Shown piece after piece: positions 43,792 through 54,235 of a stretch of DNA of 64,000 nucleotides. Positions within the stretch are counted from its first letter, which is position 1. The number at the start of each line of letters is the position of its first letter. Source of the DNA: Temnothorax longispinosus (lineage: Eukaryota; Arthropoda; Insecta; Hymenoptera; Formicidae). The position numbers and the translations under genes are program-made. The stretch is from contig NC_092364.1 in the NCBI RefSeq assembly GCF_030848805.1, positions 9,073,770 to 9,137,769 on the forward strand, in the 5' to 3' direction. Under the pieces are notes generated by a model. That model searched no databases. It had not been told where the DNA came from and saw only the letters and a list, made by a program, of their open reading frames with translations.

Positions 43792-44681
43792 GGGGGAGAC
43801 CGGGGCTAAAACGTCTACGGGGTAAATACGTCTAATCAAATATCTTGGAACCTGTATATTGTGCGAACTCGCTATTAACATTGTAAACACTGCTTATGGT
43901 ACCCATGTGGCCAACGGAGTTTCGGCAGGTTACCTGCCGTATTATGATTTTTACGAGGGCAAACGTGTTTTCGGAAGGTGAAAGTTACATTTTCTGCGTG
44001 TGGAAATTTTGTAATATCTGTAATAATATTTGCTCTCCAAATCTCGAGGTACGTGATTATAAAGAGTAATGCATGCTGAACACAAATCCAGTGTGGTTTT
44101 TTCATTATTGTTGATGTCTAATATTTCGTGGGCAATCAAACTTGAAACTTGTGTTTGGGGCTAATCCGTCCGGGTGCATTTTAAGGCATTTCCGGGCATT
44201 TCCAGGCTCACTGCATATAGAATATGGATGAGACGGGAAATACAACCGTTCAGACACCGAATAGAGTTATCGGACGTCGAGTGAAACAAGTCGGCGAGTG
44301 ACTTCTGCGGAAAGAGGAACCCTCGTAACTATTTTTTAATAATGTTTCACATAAAAATTTTAAATAAATTTTTATATTTTTCTCTTAAAAAACAATTATT
44401 AAAATGTATCCTATTATTTTTCAGGATTAGATGTACGTATATGTATTAAAAATGCAGTGCAGACGGTTATACCCCGGCATTTTTGAGATTTCAATTTTTC
44501 CACCGTTTTCATTTTTGCTCTATACCGGTTAAACAAAGCGACGTAGACAAAAATTTCCTATATAAATTTTGTAGCTAAAGGTTCACTCTTTACAGTGGCA
44601 TACCACATTTAACTTCAATTATTTATTTTGTTGTTAAAAATTGGCACCGAAAAAAAACGGACGGTTTAGCCCCGGTCTCCT
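43792..44681. repeat. TIR element, 890 bp, in PLE copy B
   Basis: The ends read gggggagaccggggctaaaa and (inverse) ggagaccggggctaaaccg. The PLE RT coding on both sides rejoins exactly (YNI then ASFL) if the element is removed with a 2-bp ct duplication. No transposase is visible; two short minus-strand frames near 43875-44139 lack domains. Superfamily not assigned. Confidence 0.85.
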
Positions 44682-44800
44682 CTATATTGTACATAGAGCT
44701 CCCGACCGCAGAAACAATGATTCTCAAGGGGAACCCGGTTTTATGCACCTTTGGTAGCCCGTAGCATCTCGGGATGTTTCAATTTGTGCATTTCAACTTA
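44682..44800 (-). pseudogene. PLE copy B RT, N-terminal fragment
   Basis: On the minus strand this encodes CYGLPKVHKTGFPLRIIVSAVGSSMYNI in PLE order, directly upstream of the block at 43791. Beyond about 44790 PLE similarity is lost, so copy B is 5'-truncated here. Confidence 0.8.
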
Positions 44801-44879
44801 TAATATGTTTGCTTATCATATATATACTTGCTTATCATAGATATACTTCCCATGTAAATATCCCAGGTAGCACACATGG

Positions 44880-45025
44880 TCTTATTGACGTCAATTTAAG
44901 GTCATATATTTCGTCCACGACGTCATATGTCCTTTATATGACGTGTATTTGACGTCCTATTGTGGACGAAAGTATGCCGTCATGAAAAGGACATAAATTA
45001 GACGTCATTTTAAGACCAAATTTGG
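44880..45025. repeat. Imperfect palindrome rich in gacgtc
   Basis: The left half (tggtcttattgacgtcaatt) is inverted in the right half (gacgtcattttaagacca). Six gacgtc-like words occur in 145 bp. It looks like a short foldback MITE. A fragment of the catacagca repeat family follows at about 45070. Confidence 0.65.
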
Positions 45026-45599
45026 TACACGATAATTTTATTTTTATTTTTTGAGTTTTTCTTAATTAAAACAGACCCATACAGCATAGAAGCTTGCAAG
45101 ACATTGCAGGAACGGTACAAGTTGCAATGTAATGTTGTAAAGACAATTGCAACATTTCGTTGAAATATTAGAACAACAATGCAGAAATATTATAAAAATA
45201 ATTGAAAATATAGTACTATAACTTACTCCGTGAACATATATGCACACACATACATAAAAAATACATTTTTTTAGATTTATGTTTCTTTAAATTTGATTCC
45301 TAATTATTTTTGAACTTTGATTCAATTCATTAAATAAATTCTTTATTTTGTCAGATAGCGTCTTTAGGCGTTATCATGCATGTTGTTGACGTTATTATAT
45401 TAATATTATATTATGTTAAATATACGAATTTCATATTAATAATTCTTCTCTCGGGGCACGCGCTCCGCCTAACCGAGTAAGTAAGGAAACGATGAAAGTA
45501 GTGGTATTTTACCGGCGATGTTGCCATCTCCCACTTATGCACCTCTCATGTCTCCTTACAGTGCCAGACTAGAGTCAAGTTAATAATTCTTGTACATTA
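45026..45599. other. AT-rich stretch, no gene seen
   Basis: Contains 'cccatacagcatagaag' and 'gaaatatta' words related to the repeats at 15663-16975. The 61-codon frame at 45062-45247 is not credible. Confidence 0.5.
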
Positions 45600-45775
45600 A
45601 TTGTAATTGCGTTATTATTTTTAATATTTACCGGTTATTATCATTACACGATTTTTGAACACTATAAAGATATGTTATGTAGGAGTATAAACAACAAGGA
45701 AGCGTCAGAATCAAAAGATCATCACTAGTCCGTTCGATCATCGATGTCAAGCGACGTTAGGTGCGGCTTAGTGCG
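45600..45775. repeat. Dispersed repeat, copy of 13617-13790
   Basis: Shares 'cattacacgatttttgaac', 'gagtataaacaacaagga' and 'atcgatgtcaagcgac' with the earlier copy, with substitutions throughout. Confidence 0.65.
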
Positions 45776-45985
45776 TTCGCGCGGACAGCGCGCTGTCAGT
45801 TAGTTATAACGTAGAAATACATATCGCGTTCGCGCATAACACCGTGGTCTCTCATCGTTAAATATTACGATCGTTTAATTCCAAATTTCGGTCGCGTCAC
45901 GCAAGGATCAAAGTGCCACGAAATTAGAATGTAGGTGTCACAAGAGGCGAAATATCAGCGGATCGGAGATATGTAGTGACAGTTA

Positions 45986-46135
45986 CTATGTTTACGCGAG
46001 CGTTACTTCTGTAGTAATTTACGATAATTCACTTGTTTACGCGGGATAAATTATCATAAGTTATTACAGAACCCCCGTTTACGTGGAGAAATTATCGTAT
46101 AAGTTACTACAGAAGTAATGCTCGCGTAAACGTAG
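45986..46135. repeat. Hairpin MITE, about 150 bp
   Basis: Outer arms ttactatgtttacgcgagcg and the inverse cgctcgcgtaaacgtagtaa-like end, extending about 46 bp inward with few mismatches. A smaller inner copy of gtttacgcgg lies in the loop. No coding. Confidence 0.75.
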
Positions 46136-46146
46136 TACGTGACAGA

Positions 46147-46285
46147 TCCTTCTCAAGTCATCTATAAAACAATTCAGTACGCGGTCAATTTTTAGTCAAC
46201 TCACAATTCTACATGAAAAATGTTAAGTCATTACCTATATAATATCCGAAATATAAAAACGGCCATCACTATCCCATCAAACATC
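46147..46285 (+). repeat. Inverted copy of the PLE copy C pseudo-LTR
   Basis: Matches the reverse complement of about 51600-51745 (aacaattcagtacgcggtca, then ggccatcactatccc). Copy C is on the minus strand, so this arm faces it, as the arm at 1-394 faces copy A. The AT-rich 46286-46562 beyond repeats 'atagtcttaaaaatatattca' a few times and shows no gene. Confidence 0.8.
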
Positions 46286-46566
46286 TTTCGTTATGAAGAT
46301 TTTGGTAAAAAAAAGGTCATAATTGATAAACTGTAATAAATGCAAAGTATATATCAAATCAATTAAAGTAATAGTCTTAAAAATAAATATTACATAAAAA
46401 TTAACGTTAGTCTTAAAAATGTAAAATATATGTCAATTAGAGTTAAAAATAATATTAAATAAATTTAAAGTTATAGTCTTAAAAATATATTCATATCAAA
46501 TAAAATTATAGTCTTAAAAATATATTCACATGTGTGATGTCCAGCGATAGTCGTTTAAATGATTAA

Positions 46567-47191
46567 GGATGTATTGCACCTATTTTCAAAGCGCTACCAA
46601 GTGGATAAAAATTTGTGAGAATGTTCTTTTAGTCTTCCTGATGTGCTACAAAAAAGTAGAAACGAATCCACTAAACGGTTGCTGAGATATAACGATTTTA
46701 ATTTTCACTGATTTTACACGTATTCTTATGGGAAGAGACGATTTTGGCGGATAAAACAGCTAAAAAAATGTTGAAGGAGCGCTACCAATATTTTGAATTT
46801 TTTTGTACATCTAGTATACGAATAGATGAAAATATCTGCCAAGTTTCAATTGTCTTCACTACACCGTTTTAAAGAAATAAATTAATAATTAATGATAATT
46901 AATAATTAATTAATTATTAATTATTAATTATTAATTTTATTAATAATTTGACGTTATAAAGTTGAAATCAGGGTATTTTCACTGCCAAAAGTTTAGGCTC
47001 ATAAATTACAAAAATCGCAAATAATACGGAAAAAACATTTATAAAGTAAAAAATACTTTTCTAGGAGTAAAAATAAGACTCCTACTATCATTTGAGTATC
47101 TTACATCTAGATTTACTATGCGTTAGGCGTAGATATTCAAGTATTTCAAATTTCATGCACTTTTGTCTAAGATTGTACGTGTGATACATCC
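46567..47191. repeat. TTAA-flanked MITE, 625 bp
   Basis: The ends are ggatgtattgcac and (inverse) ggatgtatcacac, flanked by TTAA at 46563-46566 and 47192-47195. Contains a run of 'attaattattaatt'. No coding. It sits next to the 3' end of PLE copy C. Confidence 0.85.
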
Positions 47192-47351
47192 TTAAATCTG
47201 TGGTTATTTTCACCCATCTTCTACGTGTCATGTGTAATTTTCGACACCGAGCATGTTCACACGAAGACAGTTAACAAACGACTGACACAGTTACGCGATA
47301 CTTAAAACTTTTAGCACACTGGAAGGTTATCATTGTCAACATTAATTATTC

Positions 47352-47960
47352 TTATATTGTTGCAATAATATTATCATAGATGGGATTTAAATTATCTGTA
47401 TCTTTTTGAAGATTAATAGTATTCGTGTGTTTTTTTATGAAAAACATTTCCGCTATTTTCTTTTTCCTGGTATTTTTTTTGTGGAGAATTGTAGCTTCTG
47501 ACCAATTGAAATTATGTCCATATGAGACTCGATGTTTACTTATCACCGAATGATTACTTTCATGTTTTTTTATGTCATTCTGATGCTCTTTTATACGCAT
47601 TTGTAGATGACTTTTCGTCTGCCCGATATAGACAGCATCACATTCATCACAACCTATCTGATAAACCAATTCTACAGAGTAATCTTTATCTATTATATTT
47701 TTCCCTTTTTGATAATATCATCCAACTTTTTTGGGATAGTGTACACCGTGTCAAGTTCGACCTTGTTTAACGTCTCACGTATATCCTCGCTAAGACTCTT
47801 GACATATGGATACAATTCCGTGCAATACAAATTCCGTGCAATACAATTCCGTGCATCAAAATCGTTGGTATGTTCATTCTCTTGTATGTACCGTAGTTGC
47901 CTCAGTCTCGCATTTATTTTTTTATTTATAACGTTCATAGGAAAGGAGTTATTCAACAAA
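47352..47960 (-). pseudogene. PLE copy C GIY-YIG endonuclease
   Basis: The domain core reads LVYQIGCDECDAVYIGQTKSHL, with CxxC and YIGQT intact, then MRIKEHQNDIKKHESNHSVISKHR and EMFFIKKHTNTINLQKDTDN. The linker (LDTVYTIPKKLDDIIKKG) is in another frame (47693-47959), so a frameshift lies near 47690. It also contains a short duplication (ccgtgcaatacaa twice near 47815-47840). Family identity is secure; the copy is inactive. Confidence 0.88.
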
Positions 47961-47999
47961 ATCTCTCTAACCGTGTTAATATTTTAACGATGGAAGCGT

Positions 48000-49430
48000 T
48001 TATCTGCAAGTAGGATGGCTCTGTCAATTAAACTTGTTATCGTGTTTATTTTATATTTTAGAGGGTGACTGAAAAAATAATTAATGTATCGACCGAAAAA
48101 CGTGGGTTTTCAATACCAATCCGTAATCAAACTACTTCCATTTCTAATCACCACGGTGTCTAAAAAGGGGAGCAAATTATTGCGTTCTATTTCATGTGTA
48201 AACTTAAGAGGAGGTTACCGTTCAAAAAATCAAATTCTTTTTGCTTAATTTTTTACTACGTAAACTTTAAACGCGTTTTTCTCCAAACAGCATTTTTCGG
48301 CGCGCGGCGCGCTCTACAGCTTCAACGGATGAACCGATTTTAATAAATGACGGTGCAAAAGAAAGGAAATTTAATTTAGGAGGTTTTCAGAAAACGTTTT
48401 TTCAAAAAATTGGTTGCAAATAATTTTTTTCGAACGTTGAAGCAAAAGAAAACAAAAAAAAAAAGGTTTTTTTTTTAAACGGCCACCATTTTGTTATAAG
48501 AGAGTTTTTTAAAAATCGGAAAACGATAAGGCCCCCCAAATTTAATCTATTTTAATAATTTTTTTCGTTTCCGATCAGCTGGCAAGGCTGTGGAATGTGC
48601 CGCGCACATAGAACCACGCCGTGTGGACTGAGAGCTGGAGCCGCCATTTTTAATTATTTTCTTCCGAAAAAAATTCTAAATTAATTTTTATTTGTGTATA
48701 AATAAAAACCGCGAAAAGTTTTTTCTAAATGTATTTATTTTATATCAAAAAAAATTCCTGAAATTGAGGCATTTTTTGGGCCTCTGAACGGTAACCTCCC
48801 CTTAAGTCGTGGATGTCGTGGTAGTTATTAAATACTTGGAGTACATCATTTAATTTCGTGGCGGGTACTCTAGCGAAAATATCGTCTACATATCTTCGAA
48901 AAAATGATATTATAAAATCAAGCGCGTCTAGACAATAGGTCTCCAAATCGTCCATTACAATGTCGGCTAAAATTGGAGAGAGTGGAGAACCCATCGGGCT
49001 GCCAAAAACTTGTTCATATACTTGGCCGTTAAAACAAAAACATGTAGAGCTTAAAATCAGATCAATGGCATACAAAAACTGTGGTAACGTAAATTTAGTC
49101 TTTAAGGAAATTATGTGCCATCTTTTTTAAATTCCTTTCAACACTAATTCTTTTGGAATATTATATTAATAAAGAGTGCTGTAACGTCAAGCGAAACAAG
49201 GATTTGGTCACCATTGATTGTTTCGTTCTTAATAATCTGTGCGAAGGACCAACTATCTTTTATAAAGGATTTAAGCCTACAACCTGACTCATACAAGACT
49301 TCATGTAAAAAGCTTGCTATGTTGTACAACGTTGTACTGCTCAGTATCGACACGATAATGCGTAAAGAGAAATCATTTTTGTGAACTTTTGGCAATCCAT
49401 AACAATGTGGGAGATTACCATTAGTGCACC
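48000..49430 (-). pseudogene. PLE copy C reverse transcriptase, split by a MITE
   Basis: Minus-strand RT. LPKVHKNDFSLRIIVSILSSTTLYNIASFLHEVLY is at 49395-49290, ILVSLDVTALF (motif A region) at about 49190, FGSPMGSPLSPILADIVMDD (motif B) and FRRYVDDIFARV (motif C) in 49075-48850. The TTAA MITE at 48208-48801 interrupts the thumb; LKFTHEIERNNLLPFLDT resumes on its other side. Frameshifts lie near 49130 and 48120. Catalytic residues are present in the broken gene. Confidence 0.88.
48208..48801. repeat. TTAA-flanked MITE, 594 bp, in PLE copy C
   Basis: The ends are gaggaggttaccgttca and (inverse) ggggaggttaccgttca, flanked by TTAA at 48204-48207 and 48802-48805. Removing it and one TTAA rejoins the PLE RT reading frame. 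The interior has homopolymer runs and no coding. Confidence 0.92.
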
Positions 49431-49677
49431 TTAAGCGGTGGATAGTGGGATCATCGATGATCTCACTCTCGTGCCAAGTTTTAACGAAGTCTTAACTAAT
49501 TGGTTGAGTTTCAACATTAACTTTTTGTTTGGATCCTTGTTTAATTTTTTATATGTGGATTTATCATCAAGGAGAGAAGTCATTTGGTTAATATAACCAC
49601 TTTTGGTTATAATCACAGTAATCTGGCCCTTGTCAGCTTTTGTAACCAATACGTCCTGATTGTTTTGTAAAAAATTT
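49431..49677 (-). pseudogene. PLE copy C region before the RT core
   Basis: Encodes NFLQNNQDVLVTKADKGQITVIITKSGYINQMTSLL, the conserved block upstream of the PLE palm (KADKG is a family hallmark), then a lysine-rich stretch. A frameshift at the end separates it from the RT. Upstream it abuts the SINE, whose target duplication encodes KECK on both sides. Confidence 0.85.
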
Positions 49678-49688
49678 TTGCACTCTTT

Positions 49689-49957
49689 CTGTAAAATTCG
49701 TAATTTATCGCATATCCCCGCAGGGTTCGCAATCTACTACCAATACTATTCTTCTCCTCTCACTTTAACCCTTTGGACCAAGGGCTTAACGTCTCTTTCC
49801 GAAAGACGGAGCCCAGTTTTCTCCGCACAAGAGCCTATCTTGCACGAAGGGGCGCAGCTATCGGAAAAACATTCCATGCTTCATGGCTCTAGTGGACTCG
49901 AACCTGGTTCCTCAGATTACGAGTCTGGCGCTCTACCACTAGACCACACTGCCGCCC
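49689..49957 (-). mobile_element. tRNA-derived SINE in PLE copy C
   Basis: A 269-bp insert flanked by the 11-bp duplication ttgcactcttt (49678-49688 and 49958-49968). On the minus strand its head is tRNA-like (49957-49885) and its body has no coding. PLE coding on both sides is continuous without it. The tail is short and not A-rich. The 106-codon frame over it (49660-49980) is spurious. Confidence 0.88.
49885..49957 (-). pseudogene. tRNA-Thr-like SINE head, anticodon CGT
   Basis: Minus strand: A box tggtctagtggtagagc, anticodon arm ccaga-ctcgtaa-tctga giving CGT, and B box ggttcgagtcc. The acceptor stem pairs poorly (ggcggca against tagagcc), so it is the Pol III promoter head of the SINE and not a tRNA gene. 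Confidence 0.75.
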
Positions 49958-49968
49958 TTGCACTCTTT

Positions 49969-50270
49969 GTGTTCATTTAAAATAAATTGATCTAAATAAT
50001 TGATATGAGTATTTTTATTAAGGAAAGTTTGTAATGACGTTGCTATTGCACTCCGTATACTATTATAGAAGCTTCTGGCCGAATTTTGTAACTATTAATT
50101 TCAACATTTTTTATGGTATCTAAAGTAATGCGTAATCTATCCTTTTTATCATAATTGGTGGTTGGCGCTCGTTTGCATATAATTGTAATATAGTGGTTTG
50201 TCGCATGTATATAATATTGATATGGTTGATTCGCGTTTGATACTCGTTGTATATTAGTCAGTAAGCTCAT
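49969..50270 (-). pseudogene. PLE copy C N-terminal coding, second piece
   Basis: Minus strand: DKKDRLRITLDTIKNVEINS, then IRPEASIIV; after a frameshift near 50055 SLQTFLNKNTHINYLDQFILNEHKEC leads into the SINE duplication. This is the variable region upstream of the PLE RT. No separate domain is recognised. Confidence 0.7.
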
Positions 50271-50860
50271 AATCGTAAGTTACCGTCGGTTTGAGACTCG
50301 CGCGAAACGTTGGCGGACCGCGACAGGTGTCAATACTCGCGCGACTCACGCTGCCCGCCCACGGGTGGCAGGCCCAATTATTGGGACAATAGTACTCGTT
50401 CGCGCCGTACTTCTAGGAGCGCGAGCCGAGAGAGTTCCGGAGCACTCGGACACTCCCGTAAGAATCGCCGACAAGATAAGACGGAGTATCAGCCACAGTC
50501 GAGTGCTCGAAGAAATCGTTAGAACGGCGTTTGCCTGCTTGCCCGGTTTGTGTTGCTTGCTACTCGCTTGCTTGCTTGCCCGCTACCTTGTCTGCCTGCA
50601 CGCCTCCCGCTTGCTATCAAGGAGGATTCGCCACCCGAGAGGACAGACAAGATCGGCCGAGAGACCATCCCAGGAGAGCGCCGGGCTGCGATACGGTGAG
50701 TCGCTTCGTTTGATTTATCCCGCTTTACTTGCATTTAATTTCGCTTGCATTCGTGAGGGGATTGCCCTTCTGGTCCTTCGAACCACCCTAATACAGGCCA
50801 ATCGCGAATCCGGGGACCGATTGATACCCCCCCGAGCAATTGGAAACAGGTAAACCAAAT
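50271..50860. mobile_element. Unclassified GC-rich insert in PLE copy C
   Basis: About 590 bp that interrupts PLE coding between DKFGLP (50861 side) and the block at 50270. It is GC-rich and contains a CTTG-rich tract (about 50530-50620) and ctggtccttcgaaccacc, which resembles the BEL primer-site region (tggtccttcgagcc). It could be a solo LTR with leader. I could not fix ends or a duplication. The 162-codon frame (50365-50853) has no known domain. Confidence 0.5.
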
Positions 50861-51433
50861 TTATCTCCTAAACTTAAGAACTGATATGTTTTTTGGAATA
50901 TTTTTATCACTAATATTTACTAACCATTTCGTTCTGTCATTGTTAAAAAACCCTTTATATATATTATGCTTTTCGAAGATTCTGTTTTTGTTAATGGCCT
51001 TGTATTTGAGTGTTTTATTGAATTTAGTGATTTTATGTAAGTTTATGTTAAAAAAAGCAACCACTATCTGCTCGGGAAGATGGGCGAAAAGGCAATTCTG
51101 TATTTCATTGATTTTCGATTTTAAGAAATTTATATGATAGTTAAGATCTTTAATTTCTAAATTCAGGATAGCCCTTTGATAACCTTTTTCATACATATTA
51201 AACCTGCGTTTTGCGCTAGAGCTTCTCAAACTTATGTTGAATTGCAGATGAAAAATGTGTGGTGGTAATAAATCTTGCCGTCTGCATCTAATTGTAAGTA
51301 AGAAAATGAGTTGCTGTCTTGATTTGCAAATCTTCATGTTATTGTCAATCCATGCTTTCAGTAATTTGACAGCATTATAACCGAATTGTTTCTTGATCTT
51401 ATGGAAAAATTCTTCGGTGTTGTGTAACATCAT
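50861..51433 (-). pseudogene. PLE copy C N-terminal region
   Basis: 190 codons (MMLHNTEEFFHKIKKQFG at the start). It contains a basic, coiled-coil-like stretch (NLEIKDLNYHINFLKSKINEIQ) and ends KNISVLKF; after a one-base shift LGDKFGLP continues to the insert. This N-terminal extension is characteristic of Penelope-type PLEs and is poorly understood. The Met at 51433 lies just after the pseudo-LTR and is a plausible start. Confidence 0.75.
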
Positions 51434-51474
51434 TGTTTAGGTTGATGATGTGTATAAATATACAATAAATAATT

Positions 51475-51760
51475 TTGTTCCGCCAATATTTAATAACAAA
51501 AAAAGTGTTTATTCTGACAACCTTTGGCAATTGAAATTAAAACATAAAACGTTACAACGTTTCGACCCTCGGGGTTTGGGTCTTTCTCAAGTAATCTATA
51601 AAATATTAGGGATAGTGATGGCCGTTTTTATATTTCGGATATTAGGTAATGACTTAACATTTTTCATGTAGAATTGTGAGTTGACTAAAAATTGACCGCG
51701 TACTGAATTGTTTTATAGATTACTTGAGAAGGACCCAAACCCCTATTAGGATTCCAAGTA
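51475..51760 (-). repeat. PLE copy C pseudo-LTR with hairpin
   Basis: Minus strand: gggtcgaaacgttgtaacg preceded by cttgagaaagaccc, a degenerate relative of the hammerhead-like motifs. agattacttgaga (51716-51728) is the inverse of tctcaagtaatct (about 51587-51599), so a hairpin with a loop of roughly 115 bases can form. Part is repeated inverted at 46147-46285. Confidence 0.7.
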
Positions 51761-51879
51761 TTTTGTAACGTGAATTTCTGATAGAGTATCGTAAATAAAC
51801 GATTCACTAACCATATTAAAAACGATAAGAAATTTTTTATCGTTTTCTATCGTTGGCGGTTATTAGGGGGGGGGGGGTT

Positions 51880-52869
51880 GGAGAAGATCAGGAAGATACT
51901 GGAGGGCAGTGAGGGGGAAACGGAAACGAGCGGGAGGATAGAGGAGAAACAGCCGAGCGAGGAGGGGGAAGAGAAAGTAGTGAGGCAGGAGAAAGAGGAG
52001 TGTGGATCAGACGGATAGTGGGAAAAGCTGGAGATGGAAGCGGAGAAGAGGAAGAAAGAGGTGGAAAGAGCGAAGAAGGCGGAGAGCGAGATGAAGGAGA
52101 GAGAAGGGCGGAGAGTTGGGAAGGATGTCGAGAAGAAAGTGAAAAGGGGTGAGAATTTGGGGGAGTGCAGGAAGGAGGAAAGGAAGGTTCAGGGGGAGGG
52201 GGTAGGAGAGAGGATAAAGAGATAAATCGAGGATATGACAGAGAGGAGATTGGGGCCAGAAAGGTGAACGAGGTAGAAGGAGCTTGAGGGAAAAGGAAGG
52301 GTGAAAGGGGTGGTAGAAGAAGAGGCAGGGAAAGGGAATAAAAAGGGAGGGGAAGGTCAGAATATAGTAAGGAGAAGGGAGCAGGAAGTACGCAGGAAGA
52401 GATGGAAAGAGCAAAAGAAGAGAAAGAAAGGAAGAAAAGGGAGGAGGAGCGTGAGAGAAGGGAAGCAAGGAAAAGGAACTTGATTTGGAGGGGGGTGGAT
52501 GGGATAGATTCAGAAGAGAGGAGAGAACTGATGGAGAGTATAGCAGAGAGGGTGTTAGGGAGAAGGATGGGGGTGAAAGGGGTGCAGGAAAGGAAGGGAG
52601 GGGGGAGAGTGGTAATGTTGGTGGAGGTAGAGGATGAAAGGAATAGGAAAGAAATTTTGGAAAAAATCTGGGATATAAGGAGGTATTGGGAGGTGGGTGT
52701 GGACGAAGACTTAACAATAAAGGAACGGAAGACGAGGTGGAGGATTGTGGAGAAGGCAGAGAAGGAGAGGGCGAAGGGAAGAAAAGTCCGAGTAACGAAT
52801 AAGAGAATATGGATAGATGACAGAGAGTGGAGGTGGATTGAGGAGAGGGAGGAATGGGAAATGGTGTAG
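51880..52869 (+). pseudogene. LINE ORF1, purine-rich, with RRM-like part
   Basis: Plus-strand coding in several pieces. 51885-52225 is Glu/Lys-rich with a coiled-coil string EAEKRKKEVERAKKAESEM. 52402-52869 (155 codons) starts with a charged helix and continues NLIWRGVDGIDSEERREL, then VVMLVEVEDERNRKEILEKI, resembling the RRM-like and C-terminal domains of L1-type ORF1, an RNA chaperone. Stops at about 52017 and 52223 break it. Long minus-strand Ser/Pro frames over the same region (51888-53018) are shadows. No ORF2 follows. Confidence 0.65.
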
Positions 52870-52984
52870 GATAGGAAGGAGTGGGGTAGGGAGGGTGTTG
52901 GGGGAGAGGGGAAAGGGTAAGGAGCGAGGAAGGGAGGGAAAGAAAGAGGATGTAAGAGGCCCATATGGCCAGGTCGGCACAAAT

Positions 52985-53150
52985 TCGGTCCAATAGTTTT
53001 TAAGTTAAAAACGTTCAAACATACACCACCCGTAAGAATTAAAAAAAAAAAAAAAAAAAAAATGTTATTAACTTAAAAACTATTGGACCAAATTTATATT
53101 AGAACCATATAAAATAGGGGTAAAATTTTCCGGCGAGTGCTATAGAGTAG
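52985..53150. mobile_element. Helitron-related fragment with inverted pair and poly(A) run
   Basis: ggtccaatagtttttaagtta (about 52990) is inverted at about 53070-53097, around a run of 23 A (53040-53062). The right side, aggggtaaaattttccggcgagtgctata, matches internal blocks of the Helitron at 34070-36451. Confidence 0.6.
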
Positions 53151-53193
53151 CTGATTGAAGTTTGGAACGTTCTTGGAGCGATTATATAAAAAT

Positions 53194-53835
53194 GATTTGG
53201 CCCATTTTTCGTTTGGCACAGAGGACCTCCTGAGTGCCGCACACAAAGTACAAAATAGAGGAATACGATACACCCTGCGGAAGACACCCTTATATACCAA
53301 AAACCGACACCAAGATTACTTAAAAAATTCTGCCCTTGCTAAAAATGGTTTGGCCCATTTCTCCTTTGGCACAGAGGACCTCCTGAGTGCCGCACACGAA
53401 ATACAAAATAGAGGAATACGATACACCCTGCGGAAGACACCCTTATATACCAAAAACCTACCCCGAGGTCACTTAAAAAATTCTGCCCTTGCTAAAAATG
53501 GTTTGGCCCATTTCTCCTTTGGCACAGAGGACCGTGTGAGTGCCGCACACGAAATACAAAATAGAGGAATACGATACACCCTGCGGAAGACACCCTTATA
53601 TACAAAAAACTTACCCCGAGATCACTTAAAAAATTCTGCCCTTGCTAAAAATGGTTTGGCCCATTTCTCCTTTGGCACAGAGGATCTCCTGAGCGCCGCA
53701 CACGAAATACAAAATAGAGGAATACGATACACCCTGCGGAAGACACCCTTATATACCAAAAACCTACCTCGAGATCACTTAAAAAATTCTGCCCTTGCTA
53801 AAAATGGTTTGGCCGATTTCTCCTTTGTGGCATAA
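53194..53835 (+). repeat. 153-bp tandem repeat, 4.2 units, open frame
   Basis: Units start near 53194, 53347, 53500, 53653 and 53806 with very few differences. 153 bp is 51 codons, and the plus strand is open for 226 codons (53155-53835); each unit encodes HFSFGTEDLLSAAHEIQNRG and a basic remainder. Unit differences are few and not clearly biased toward silent sites. I recognise no protein family. Because the unit is a multiple of three, openness alone is weak evidence for coding. Confidence 0.8.
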
Positions 53836-53933
53836 AGAATCTTTTGAGTGCCACGTACGGAATACAAAAGAGAGCAATCCAATACTCTGAGACAATTTAA
53901 ACAATTCTGAGATCTAAGGTATTAGATAAAAAA

Positions 53934-54235
53934 TCAAGAGACACGGTAATGTATCGCGCCAAGTTCGCGTGCAGCGCGAAATCGCCCTGTGTATCTTTAC
54001 GCGAGTCGGTGAGTTATTACGAGTACCCGAGATTATCGGATCACAATAACGGCTGATCTGATTAAATTTTAAGTAGGCTCACTAAAAAGCTTGGGTTTGA
54101 ATTACATAATGAAAGTGTTTTTATTTTTCCTTAACGTGACCTAAAGGCGGATATTTTGCGATGCAAAATTCGAATCGGGAAATTTTCACGTTAAGAAACG
54201 TCATCATCGTTGTCGTCGATCCTCGAAAATTTTGT
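53934..54235 (+). repeat. TCAAGAGACACGG-type element end, copy 3
   Basis: Diverged relative of 25069-25335: starts tcaagagacacggtaatgta, keeps cgagtacccgagat and aagtaggct, and ends in a similar gtcgtcg tract. Preceded by A. Confidence 0.75.

Larger units (their letters stand above)
46147..51760 (-). mobile_element. Penelope-like retroelement copy C, interrupted
   Basis: Minus-strand order from the right: pseudo-LTR (51475-51760), N-terminal region (51433-50861), insert, further N-terminal coding (50270-49969), SINE, RT (49677-48802), MITE, RT remainder (48203-48000), GIY-YIG (47959-47352), 3' UTR and an inverted arm at 46147-46285. This is the longest PLE here and covers most of the family's length. 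Several frameshifts break it. Confidence 0.85.

Noticed and set aside
49885..49957. A functional tRNA-Thr(CGT) gene
   Set aside because: The acceptor stem does not pair and the segment is the head of a SINE with target duplications.
50365..50853. A 162-codon protein gene
   Set aside because: No domain, a low-complexity Leu/Arg composition, and it sits inside an unclassified insert in PLE coding sequence.
51888..53018. Long minus-strand Ser/Pro/Leu frames (376 and 328 codons)
   Set aside because: They are shadows of the purine-rich LINE ORF1 on the plus strand; two overlapping minus frames are both open, which reflects composition.
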